From positions 39,213 through 47,573 of the forward strand of contig PAVX01000018.1 of the NCBI GenBank assembly GCA_002713285.1: a stretch of DNA of 8,361 bases. Reading direction: 5' to 3'. Origin of the DNA: Flavobacteriales bacterium. Its GTDB lineage: Bacteria > Bacteroidota > Bacteroidia > Flavobacteriales > TMED113. The notes under the pieces were generated by a model. That model was given only the letters and a program-made list of their open reading frames with translations. It ran no database searches and was not told the origin of the DNA. Both the position numbers and the translations under genes were made by a program. Positions 1 through 7,147 of the stretch are shown here, one piece after another. The stretch's first letter is position 1. Each line of letters begins with the position of its first letter.

Positions 1-645
1 AATTTCACCTTAGTAGCTTCTTCTTTGGTAGCCTCTATGTTACTGTTTGTTGCTAATTTAAATTGGTTAAATCCAGAGATTACAAATTTAGTACCTGTGT
101 TAAAATCTTATTGGTTAATGATACATGTTTCGGTCATCACATCTAGTTATGGTTTTTTTGGATTATGTGCATTTCTTGGTTTATTAAACCTGCTTTTAAT
201 TGGATTTAGTAATCAGTCTCAAATTAAATCTAATGTATCTACTCTTACTGTTATTAATGAACAATCTATGATGATAGGATTGTTTTTATTAACTATAGGC
301 ACGTTTTTAGGCGGTGTTTGGGCTAATGAATCTTGGGGTAGATATTGGGGTTGGGACCCAAAAGAAACATGGGCATTAGTGAGTTGTCTTGTGTATGCAT
401 TAATATTGCATATAAGATTATTGAAATCAAAAAAATATATTTATTGGTTTAATCTATGTTCTTTATTCGGTTTCAGCTCTATTTTAATGACATATTTTGG
501 AGTAAACTTTTATTTAGACGGACTACACTCTTATGCTGCTGGAGATCCATTTCCTATACCAAGTTTTGTATTACCAACATATATAGGATTAGGTTTAATC
601 TCAGTTTTCAGTTTTTTTAAGTTTAATAATTGGATTAGAGTATAG
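1..645 (+). CDS. ccsA: Cytochrome c biogenesis protein, CcsA/CcsBA C-terminal part (5' end outside window)
   Basis: This is the C-terminal part of the System II cytochrome c synthase, the membrane protein that carries haem across the membrane and attaches it to apocytochrome c. The reading frame is open back to base 1, and the TTG at 25 lies inside the protein, so the gene is cut by the window edge. The haem-handling WWD motif WGRYWGWDPKETWALVS is at residues 112-128, counting from base 1. Conserved histidines lie at 42 (IHVSV), 137 (LHIRL) and 176 (GLHSYAAGDP). Their spacing of 95 and 39 residues fits P-His1, TM-His2 and P-His2 of CcsA proteins. Several hydrophobic helices surround them. In Bacteroidota this domain is usually the end of a fused CcsB-CcsA protein of about 1000 residues; the fusion cannot be seen here. 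bshB1 follows after 4 bp, suggesting co-transcription. The family assignment is very secure. Confidence 0.95.
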   Translation, partial: NFTLVASSLVASMLLFVANLNWLNPEITNLVPVLKSYWLMIHVSVITSSYGFFGLCAFLGLLNLLLIGFSNQSQIKSNVSTLTVINEQSMMIGLFLLTIGTFLGGVWANESWGRYWGWDPKETWALVSCLVYALILHIRLLKSKKYIYWFNLCSLFGFSSILMTYFGVNFYLDGLHSYAAGDPFPIPSFVLPTYIGLGLISVFSFFKFNNWIRV

Positions 646-649
646 GGTA

Positions 650-1369
650 ATGAGTAACATAGATATTTTAGCTTTTGGTGCACATCCTGATGACGTAGAA
701 TTAGGGTGTTCGGGTACTATTCTACGTCAGATATCATTAGGTTATAAAGTAGGAGTTATAGATTTAACTAGAGGAGAGCTAGGTACACGAGGAACAGCAT
801 CTATAAGGGATTCTGAGAGTCAGTTATCTGCAAAAAAAATGAATATTACTTTTAGAGATAATCTTATATTTTCAGATGGTTTCTTTGAAAATAATAAGCA
901 AAATAAATTACAGATTATAAAAAAAATTCGATACTATCGTCCTAATATTGTGCTTTGTAATGCGCCTGAAGATAGACATCCAGATCATGGACGAGCAGCT
1001 AGTTTAGTTTATGACGCTTGTTTTTTAGCTGGTTTAGAAAAAATTCATACTGAGTTTCAAAATATTTCACAACCTCCATTTAGGCCAAGAGTTATTTATA
1101 ATTACATTCAATATAATGATACAAAACCTGATTTTATTGTAGATATTTCACCTTTTATGAAAAAAAAGATGGAAATAATTAAATGTTATGCATCTCAATT
1201 TTATAATCCAGAATCGAAAGAGTCAGAAACTCTAATATCAAAAAAATCTTTTTTAGAATTGATATCTAATCGATCTCAAGATTTAGGTAGATTTATTTCA
1301 TCGGATTATGCTGAAGGTTTTTTAGTAAGTAGATATCCAGGTGTGAATGATTTATTTCATTTATTATAA
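650..1369 (+). CDS. bshB1: BshB1, bacillithiol biosynthesis deacetylase
   Basis: BshB1 is a cytoplasmic zinc hydrolase of the PIG-L/LmbE family. It removes the acetyl group from GlcNAc-malate, the second step of bacillithiol synthesis, giving GlcN-malate for ligation to cysteine. The N-terminal motif AHPDDVELGC (residues 11-20) supplies H12 and D15, and RHPDHG (109-114) supplies H113; this is the expected His-Asp-His zinc triad. D14 is the likely general base. Subfamily signatures include LTRGELGTRGTA (39-50), the KSQFY-like ASQFYNPESKE and QDLGR near the C-terminus. The 239-residue length is normal and both ends look complete. The ATG lies 4 bp after the upstream stop with no obvious ribosome site, so translational coupling is plausible. 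BshA and BshC are not in the window. The minus-strand gene beyond ends 4 bp away, leaving no room for a classical terminator. A related detoxification amidase (Bca/BshB2) is possible but fits less well. Confidence 0.95.
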   Translation: MSNIDILAFGAHPDDVELGCSGTILRQISLGYKVGVIDLTRGELGTRGTASIRDSESQLSAKKMNITFRDNLIFSDGFFENNKQNKLQIIKKIRYYRPNIVLCNAPEDRHPDHGRAASLVYDACFLAGLEKIHTEFQNISQPPFRPRVIYNYIQYNDTKPDFIVDISPFMKKKMEIIKCYASQFYNPESKESETLISKKSFLELISNRSQDLGRFISSDYAEGFLVSRYPGVNDLFHLL

Positions 1370-1373
1370 TGAC

Positions 1374-1985
1374 TTATCTCACTATTGTTTCAATAAGTTT
1401 TTCATTTTCTAAATAACCTTCTAAAATATCATTTTTTTCTACTCTACCGACTCCAGATGGGGTGCCGGTGAAGATGAGATCCCCTTTTTTTAAGGTAATA
1501 AATTTTGAAACATAACTAATGATTTGATCAATTGAAAATATCATATTTTTGGAATTGTCGCATTGTACTTGTTTGTTATTCACTAGGAGTTTAAAATTTA
1601 AATCATGTATATTATAAACAGTATTTTTTTTAATAAATCTACCTACAGGAGCAGATCCATCAAAAGATTTAGCTTTTTCCCAAGGTTTACCTTCTTTTTT
1701 AAGTTTTTCCTGTATGTCTCGTGCTGTAAAATCAATACCCAATGTTAATTCATCATAATATCTATGAGCAAATTTTTCTTGAATATGTTTACCAGTTTTA
1801 TTGATTTTAATTACAATTTCAATTTCATGATGGACATTATTTGAAAAATCTGGAATAAAAAATGGTTGATTTTTTTGTGGAATAGTAGTTTCTGGCTTTA
1901 AGAAGAAAACAATTTCTTCTGGTATTTTATTTTTTAGCTCCACTATATGTTTTTTATAGTTTCTACCAACACAAATTATTTTCAT
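1374..1985 (-). CDS. Fumarylacetoacetate hydrolase family protein (FAHD1-like acylpyruvase/oxaloacetate decarboxylase)
   Basis: A 203-residue single-domain enzyme of the fumarylacetoacetate hydrolase superfamily, which cleaves C-C bonds in 2-oxo acids using Mg2+ or Mn2+. The start MKIICVGRNY and the blocks HHEIEIV (52-58), GIDFTARDIQ (83-92), KSFDGSAPVG (106-115) and GDLIFTGTPSGVG (168-180) are diagnostic. The metal ligands should be E54, E56 and D85. H13 and E16 correspond to the catalytic His-Glu pair of human FAHD1, and K106 and Q92 also fall at equivalent offsets. This points to acylpyruvate hydrolase and/or oxaloacetate decarboxylase activity rather than true fumarylacetoacetate hydrolysis, but the substrate is inferred only from this correspondence. 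The ATG overlaps the TGA of the preceding acyltransferase gene (ATGA), indicating coupled translation. It is the last gene of the minus-strand block and ends 4 bp from convergent bshB1. Confidence 0.92.
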   Translation of the reverse strand: MKIICVGRNYKKHIVELKNKIPEEIVFFLKPETTIPQKNQPFFIPDFSNNVHHEIEIVIKINKTGKHIQEKFAHRYYDELTLGIDFTARDIQEKLKKEGKPWEKAKSFDGSAPVGRFIKKNTVYNIHDLNFKLLVNNKQVQCDNSKNMIFSIDQIISYVSKFITLKKGDLIFTGTPSGVGRVEKNDILEGYLENEKLIETIVR

Positions 1986-3358
1986 ATCTCTCTGGATGTG
2001 TCAAATGATTCTAAATAACTAGCCACTCTTTTCAAGAACTGGCTGCCTAATGCGCCGTCAACAACTCTATGATCATAAGATAAAGAAAGAAACATTTTTG
2101 ATCTAATACCAATAGTGTCTCCAAATTCTGTTTCAATTACTGTTGCTTTTTTTTGAATTTTACCTAATGCTAGTATTGCTACTTGTGGTTGGTTAATAAT
2201 AGGTGTTCCCATAATACTACCAAATGAACCCACATTTGTTACTGTAAATGTTCCGCCACTAACTTCATCAGGTTGTAGTTGATTTTCACGTGCACGTTGT
2301 GCTAAGTCATTTACAGACTTAGTTAACCCTAATATATTTTTTTCTTGTGCTTTTCTAATTACTGGAACAATTAGATTACCATTTGCTAAAGCAGTTGCCA
2401 TACCTAAGTGGATATTTTTATGTTTTATAATATTTTCACCATCTACAGATATATTAATTAAAGGAAAGTCAATGATTGATTTAATAATCGATTCAAATAT
2501 TATAGGTGTATATGTTATTTTTTCATTTTCTCGTGTTAAGAATTTATTTTTAATTCTATTTCGCCATTCAACTATTTTTGACACATCAGCCTCAACAAAC
2601 GATGTTACGTGTGCAGATATAGATTTGCTATCAACCATATGTTTAGCAATAATCTTTCTCATTCTATCCATTTCAATAATTTCGACATCACCACTATTAT
2701 ATTGTATATTTCCAGTTGATGCATGATCTTTTGTACTTGTAAAGCTTGGGTTTTGCTCCTGCTTTATATCCTTGTCAACTTTATTATCTAGATAATTTAA
2801 TATGTCTTTTTTTGTAATGCGTCTATCTTTTCCACTACCATTAATATTACTTAATTCTTTATCAGATATATTTTCTTTTTTTGCAATATTTTTTACTAAT
2901 GGTGATAAAAATTGATTTAATAATGTATGATTAACTTTTGATGTTGGCCTCTTTGACTCTTGTTCTTGACTTTCTCTCCAAAATTTCTCTCCCTCAGTCT
3001 CTATTGCTGATAATTTTAAATTTGTTGTTTGCGTTTCTGTTTGTTTATCAATAGATTCTTCTTTCGTAATTTCTTCTTCTTTTTTAACAATAGTTTTTTC
3101 TTCGAAAACAGATGTGTTAATGTCTTCAATAATTGCAATTACTTCTCCTACTTTTACAATATCATTTTCTTGATATTTTTTTTCTACTAATACCCCTTTA
3201 GCAATTGATGGTATTTCAGAGTCTACTTTATCAGTAGCTATTTCTACAATGGTTTCATCTAATTCTATTGAATCTCCAATATTCTTTACCCATTTTATTA
3301 TAGTTGCTTCGGCGACACTTTCGCCCATTTTTGGCATAATTAATTCAACTTTACTCAT
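1982..3358 (-). CDS. Dihydrolipoamide acyltransferase E2 of a 2-oxo-acid dehydrogenase complex, branched-chain type
   Basis: This is the core-forming E2 subunit, which moves the acyl group from lipoamide to CoA in a 2-oxo-acid dehydrogenase complex. One lipoyl domain (about 1-78) carries the lipoylated K44 in ATDKVDSEIPS. A Lys/Glu/Thr-rich linker follows (about 82-140). The peripheral-subunit-binding domain (about 150-190) includes LSPLVKNIAKKE and GKDRRITKKDIL. The trimer-forming catalytic domain (about 225-455) ends with SLSYDHRVVDGALGSQF, where H430 and D434 are catalytic. The form of the lipoyl motif favours the branched-chain or broad-specificity type over pyruvate or 2-oxoglutarate E2, but the substrate is not proven. 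The 458-residue length is typical. E1 and E3 genes are absent here. It lies 26 bp after the glycosyltransferase gene and overlaps the hydrolase gene by 4 bp. A seven-codon reading frame upstream ends in the TGA that overlaps its ATG, possibly by chance. Confidence 0.95.
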   Translation of the reverse strand: MSKVELIMPKMGESVAEATIIKWVKNIGDSIELDETIVEIATDKVDSEIPSIAKGVLVEKKYQENDIVKVGEVIAIIEDINTSVFEEKTIVKKEEEITKEESIDKQTETQTTNLKLSAIETEGEKFWRESQEQESKRPTSKVNHTLLNQFLSPLVKNIAKKENISDKELSNINGSGKDRRITKKDILNYLDNKVDKDIKQEQNPSFTSTKDHASTGNIQYNSGDVEIIEMDRMRKIIAKHMVDSKSISAHVTSFVEADVSKIVEWRNRIKNKFLTRENEKITYTPIIFESIIKSIIDFPLINISVDGENIIKHKNIHLGMATALANGNLIVPVIRKAQEKNILGLTKSVNDLAQRARENQLQPDEVSGGTFTVTNVGSFGSIMGTPIINQPQVAILALGKIQKKATVIETEFGDTIGIRSKMFLSLSYDHRVVDGALGSQFLKRVASYLESFDTSREI

Positions 3359-3384
3359 AGGTTAATATTTTCAAACATGTAAAT

Positions 3385-5016
3385 CTACTTAAAAAAGTCT
3401 ATATATTTTTGAAAAAAACCTTTTATAGACCCCTTCTTCGACATGTGATTATTTAATAGATATAAGTCACCCTGTGTATGAATAGAATTACTACCAATCA
3501 CAAAAGTGCTTTCAGAGGGTGAAATCTTAATAGATAAATTTTTATTGACATTAGACATGTGTTGCATAATTTCATTAGCATTTACATCTTTAGCGGAAAA
3601 GATTAATTCATTCAGCTTGTGAATCTTTAATATTTCTTTTAATTGTTGAATGTTTCCCAATGATTCAGTGTCTTTTTTAATCGTATTTATTTGTTTTATA
3701 AATTTGATATTAGGATGTGTATTTTGAATAATTTTAAATATTCTTTTAAATTCATCTTTTTCTGCAACGATACCAATTCTCTTTGCTTGTTGATTCGACC
3801 CATTAAAGATATTTATAAGATATCTAATCATAGCAAGGGAACAAATAGTCCAAATTGATCCCAACAAAATTAAAGCTCTCGAAAACCGTAATGTTTCCGG
3901 TAATAACCCATAACATATTAGGATTGTTACACTTCCTAATAGTACACCTTTCACTGCTCTAATTGGTTTTAGTGGACGTTTGTATCCACTTTGAATATAA
4001 ACACCACTCAGCCAACAAGCAGCATATAGAGGAATAGCATATTGCAACATGCTATCATTGTAATAGTCTTTGTTTAAAAAATAATTAATTGCCCACATTT
4101 TTTGTAAAAAATAGAGCCCCATAAAAATTAATATAGCATCAATAATAGGTTGTGTAAGTTTAATAACTAATTGTTTAATTATTGAAATAAATGCTCTTAA
4201 AAATATTGCTATGTTTATTATTAAAATTAATGGCTTAGCTTTTGTTTGAACATAATGTTTTTTAACAAAAATAATCATCGCATTATAAAACATAAAAATG
4301 TAATTTACGCTTGTTTTTTTAGTGCTTTCACCTTTATAATGAATTATGCTAGTTTTTGGAAAATAGAAATTTTTATATCCACTTTTTTGTATCCTGTATG
4401 ATAGATCAATATCTTCGCCATACATAAAAAAAGATTCATCTAACATGCCAATTTTATTTATCACAACTTTTCTAGTCATGAAAAATGCACCTGATATAAC
4501 ATCAATTTCACATATTTCATTTTCATCCATATAATTAAGATGATATTGTCCAAATTTTTTAGATTTTGGAAACAATCGACTTAATCCAAAAATTTTATAA
4601 AAAGCAATGCTAGGGTTTGGTAAAGATCTTTTAGATTCTGGTAAGAAGTTACCATTTCCATCAATCATTTTAACACCGAGGCCTCCAGCTTCTGGATGTT
4701 CTTCAAAAAAATTTATTGTTTCATGTAAAGTGTTTTCTTGAATAATAGTATCAGGATTTAATAATAAAATATACTTTCCTTTTGCTCGTGTAATAGCTTG
4801 ATTATTGGCTTTTGCAAAACCTACGTTCTCATTATTAATAATAAGATTTATGTATGAAAATTCATTATTTAACATATTAACTGAGTTGTCAACAGAGTTA
4901 TTGTCTACAACAAAGATTTCTGTTTGAATATTTTTCGTCGCTGTTTCTATTGATTTCAAACACTGGTGTAAAAAATGTTTGACATTATAATTGACTATAA
5001 TAATTGATAAAGTCAT
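3385..5016 (-). CDS. Family 2 glycosyltransferase fused to a membrane region and a C-terminal Rossmann-like domain
   Basis: The N-terminal 240 residues form a GT-A family 2 glycosyltransferase of the rhamnosyltransferase-like kind: SIIIVNYNV at the start, VVDNNS (36-41), the nucleotide-sugar/metal motif NPD (87-89), SGAFFMTRK (175-183) and the catalytic-base region FMYGEDIDLSYR (197-208). About five hydrophobic segments follow (roughly 261-282, 288-305, 325-342, 353-373, 381-402). The last contains RFSRALILL, resembling the membrane part of polyprenyl glycosylphosphotransferases. Residues 412-520 (RIGIVAEKDEF onward, with LNELIFSA) look like the cytoplasmic Rossmann-type domain of those enzymes, but their catalytic transferase domain is absent. 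The protein probably adds a sugar to a lipid-linked or surface glycan at the cytoplasmic membrane; donor and acceptor are unknown. Its ATG overlaps the recR stop by one base (TAATG). Similar fusions are, from memory, common in Bacteroidota and often longer. The GT2 assignment is firm and the C-terminal reading tentative. Confidence 0.9.
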   Translation of the reverse strand: MTLSIIIVNYNVKHFLHQCLKSIETATKNIQTEIFVVDNNSVDNSVNMLNNEFSYINLIINNENVGFAKANNQAITRAKGKYILLLNPDTIIQENTLHETINFFEEHPEAGGLGVKMIDGNGNFLPESKRSLPNPSIAFYKIFGLSRLFPKSKKFGQYHLNYMDENEICEIDVISGAFFMTRKVVINKIGMLDESFFMYGEDIDLSYRIQKSGYKNFYFPKTSIIHYKGESTKKTSVNYIFMFYNAMIIFVKKHYVQTKAKPLILIINIAIFLRAFISIIKQLVIKLTQPIIDAILIFMGLYFLQKMWAINYFLNKDYYNDSMLQYAIPLYAACWLSGVYIQSGYKRPLKPIRAVKGVLLGSVTILICYGLLPETLRFSRALILLGSIWTICSLAMIRYLINIFNGSNQQAKRIGIVAEKDEFKRIFKIIQNTHPNIKFIKQINTIKKDTESLGNIQQLKEILKIHKLNELIFSAKDVNANEIMQHMSNVNKNLSIKISPSESTFVIGSNSIHTQGDLYLLNNHMSKKGSIKGFFQKYIDFFK

Positions 5017-5627
5017 TATTTTAATGTTTTTTCAAATGAATACCTATTAATCAATGCTCTGCCTAATGTAACTTGATCAGTGTACTCTAATTCATTTCCA
5101 ATAGAAATACCTTTAGAAATGGTTGTTACATTAATATTAAAAGGCAGTATTTTTTTATAAATATAATAACTTGTCGTTTCTCCCTCCATACTTGCACATA
5201 ACGCAAAAATAATTTCGTTAATATGGAGTTGAGATATTTTTTCAATTAAGCTTTGTATATTCAGTTCGTTTGGCCCAATCCCATCTATTGGAGAAATTAA
5301 TCCACCTAATACATGATAATGACCATTATATTGCATAGTGTTTTCAAGTGCAAGAACATCTCTAATATCTTCAACAATGCAAATAGTTGTTTTATTTCTT
5401 TTTTCATTTGTACAAATAGCACATAGAGTGTTTTTTGAAATATTATGACAATTATGACAATACGTAGTTTCTTCTACCATTTTTTTAATGGATTCAGATA
5501 TATTATGAGCATGTTTTTTGTTTTTTAATAGATGTATAGCTAATCGCAATGCTGTTTTTTTACCTATACCAGGAAAAGTCGAGATTGCTTCAACAGCATT
5601 TTTTATTAGGGAAGAAGGAAAATTCAC
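5016..5627 (-). CDS. recR: RecR, recombination mediator protein
   Basis: RecR works with RecO (and RecF) to load RecA on SSB-coated single-stranded DNA during gap repair. All parts are visible in 203 residues, a normal length: a helix-hairpin-helix with FPGIGKKTALRLA (18-30), a zinc finger with C57, C60, C69 and C72, a Toprim domain from ICIVED (82-87) through ALCASMEGETTSYY (142-155), and the C-terminal LEYTDQVTLGRAL (180-192). The start is GTG at 5627. TGA occurs in frame two codons upstream, and the nearby ATG lies in another frame, while MNFPSSLIKNAV matches the usual beginning of RecR. It is the first gene of the minus-strand block, so any promoter for all four genes should lie in the 56 bp shared with the divergent symporter gene. 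Relative to the common form, lysine replaces arginine in the SKGISIG segment and ALCASMEG is slightly divergent; function should be intact. Confidence 0.97.
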   Translation of the reverse strand: MNFPSSLIKNAVEAISTFPGIGKKTALRLAIHLLKNKKHAHNISESIKKMVEETTYCHNCHNISKNTLCAICTNEKRNKTTICIVEDIRDVLALENTMQYNGHYHVLGGLISPIDGIGPNELNIQSLIEKISQLHINEIIFALCASMEGETTSYYIYKKILPFNINVTTISKGISIGNELEYTDQVTLGRALINRYSFEKTLK

Positions 5628-5631
5628 ACAT

Positions 5632-5639
5632 CAAAAATA
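5632..5639 (-). promoter_or_regulatory. Possible Bacteroidota -7 promoter element for the recR block
   Basis: The minus strand reads TATTTTTG here, matching the Bacteroidota -7 consensus TAnnTTTG. Transcription would begin at or next to the recR GTG, implying an almost leaderless message. I see no clear -33 TTG at the right distance, and an 8-mer this AT-rich can easily occur by chance, so this is only a candidate. The 56-bp spacer (5628-5683) must also hold the symporter promoter, for which I find no convincing match. Confidence 0.25.
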
Positions 5640-5683
5640 GAAAAATATGATAGATTTTATAAAGTATTTTTTTTCTTTGTTAA

Positions 5684-7147
5684 ATGTTATCTCCAATATT
5701 AATAATTACAATACTCGTACTATATTTTAGTATTTTAATTTTAATTGCTAAAATTACTCAAGGGCGTGGGAGCCATGAGTCATTTTTCTTAGGGAAACGA
5801 GAATCACCGTGGTATATAGTTGCTTATGGTATGATTGGCGCCACATTATCAGGTGTCACTTTTCTATCAGTTCCAGGTATGGTTAAAGATGGGGAATTTT
5901 TTTATATGCAGATGGTGTTAGGATATGTACCTGGTTATTTATTTGTTGCGTATGTTCTTATGCCAATTTATTATAATTTAAAAGTATACTCGATTTACGA
6001 ATATTTAAAGCACAGGTTTGGTTATTACTCAAATAAATGTGGAGCTAGTTGCTTTTTTTTATCTCGTTTATTAGGTGCTTCTGTTAGGTTATATCTAGTC
6101 GCATTAGTTTTACAAGAATTATTATTTAACCAATTAGGAATCCCCTTTTTTATTACAACATTAATTACTATTATATTAATTTGGCTATATACATACAGGG
6201 GAGGTATAAAGACAATTATATGGACAGATACATTGCAAACAACTTTCATGTTGTTGACAGTTTTTACGTGTATTATTGTTCTTTTTCAACATTTAAGTTA
6301 TTCTTCAATAGCAGACAGTTTAAATCAAAATTTAAATCTCAGAATATTTTCATTTGATGATTTTAATGGTTTTAATCATTTTATTCGGTCCTTTTTGACA
6401 GGTATGTTTATTGCTATTGCTATGACTGGATTGGATCAAGATATGATGCAGAAAAACCTCTCGTGTACTAATATACATGAAGCTAAAAAAAACATGGTTT
6501 TATTTAGTGTCGTATTGGTTTTTGTGAATATATTGTTTTTGTATTTAGGTGCATTATTATATGAATATTCATTTAATTACAATATAGATATTCAGGCTGG
6601 TGATTATTTATTTGTACAAGTTGTGAATAGTGGTGGTTTAGGTGTATTTGTATTTGTTTTATTTCTTTTAGGTTTAATGTCAGCAGCTTATTCGAGTGCT
6701 GATTCGGCATTAACTTCTTTGACTACATCATTTTGTATTGATTTTTTAGAAATGAACAATAATAAAAAATCTTCTTATTCTTTGCGTCGAAGAATATCGG
6801 TTCATCTTTTTATTTCATTCTTATTATTTTGTATGATTCTACTTGTAAATTATTTAAATACTTATTCTAGTATCATAGATGCATTATTTGCAATAGCTGG
6901 TTATACTTATGGTCCTTTATTAGGACTTTTCATGTTTGGATTGTTTACTAATAGAAAAGTTGTTGATAGCTATGTTCCATTTATTGTTCTCATAGCCCCA
7001 GGAATTTCTTTTCTTATATCCAAATATGATGAAATTATTTTTAATGGGTTTCAGTTTAGTCACGACTTAATAATAATTAATGGAGGTATTACCTATGTAT
7101 TGTTATATATATTATCTAACAAGAAGATTAATCATCTAACAAGCTAG
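5684..7147 (+). CDS. Sodium:solute symporter (SSS family), substrate unknown
   Basis: A 487-residue polytopic inner-membrane protein of the sodium:solute symporter family (LeuT-like fold), which couples inward Na+ flow to uptake of a small solute. About 12-13 hydrophobic helices run along its length. Family signatures include FFLGKRESPWY (34-44) before the broken helix GATLSGVTFLSVPG (52-65), the YEYLKHRFG block (105-113), RGGIKTIIWTDTLQ (172-185), GLDQDMMQKNL (249-259), and the Na2-site helix LMSAAYSSADSALTS (331-345), where S337 and S338 are the expected sodium ligands. The ATG at 5684 gives a normal N-terminus beginning in the first helix. The substrate cannot be read from sequence; sugars, amino acids, carboxylates and vitamins are all transported in this family. 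It is divergent from recR across 56 bp and overlaps the next, convergent gene by 20 bp at its 3' end. The family assignment is firm. Confidence 0.93.
   Translation: MLSPILIITILVLYFSILILIAKITQGRGSHESFFLGKRESPWYIVAYGMIGATLSGVTFLSVPGMVKDGEFFYMQMVLGYVPGYLFVAYVLMPIYYNLKVYSIYEYLKHRFGYYSNKCGASCFFLSRLLGASVRLYLVALVLQELLFNQLGIPFFITTLITIILIWLYTYRGGIKTIIWTDTLQTTFMLLTVFTCIIVLFQHLSYSSIADSLNQNLNLRIFSFDDFNGFNHFIRSFLTGMFIAIAMTGLDQDMMQKNLSCTNIHEAKKNMVLFSVVLVFVNILFLYLGALLYEYSFNYNIDIQAGDYLFVQVVNSGGLGVFVFVLFLLGLMSAAYSSADSALTSLTTSFCIDFLEMNNNKKSSYSLRRRISVHLFISFLLFCMILLVNYLNTYSSIIDALFAIAGYTYGPLLGLFMFGLFTNRKVVDSYVPFIVLIAPGISFLISKYDEIIFNGFQFSHDLIIINGGITYVLLYILSNKKINHLTS

Noticed and set aside
25..27. TTG as a start codon for the cytochrome c biogenesis protein
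   Set aside because: The frame is open to base 1 and the protein lacks the earlier helices of CcsA, so the gene is cut by the window edge.
1357..1372. Inverted repeat TCATT...AATGA between bshB1 and the hydrolase gene, possible terminator
   Set aside because: Only a 5-bp, AT-rich stem with no adjacent T tract; too weak and likely by chance.
2472..2726. 84-codon plus-strand open frame
   Set aside because: It lies wholly inside the E2 gene on the opposite strand, where the domain structure is fully explained by the minus-strand reading; no recognisable protein features.
6025..6249. 74-codon minus-strand open frame
   Set aside because: Antisense to the symporter coding region and without recognisable motifs; openness is expected in AT-rich coding sequence.
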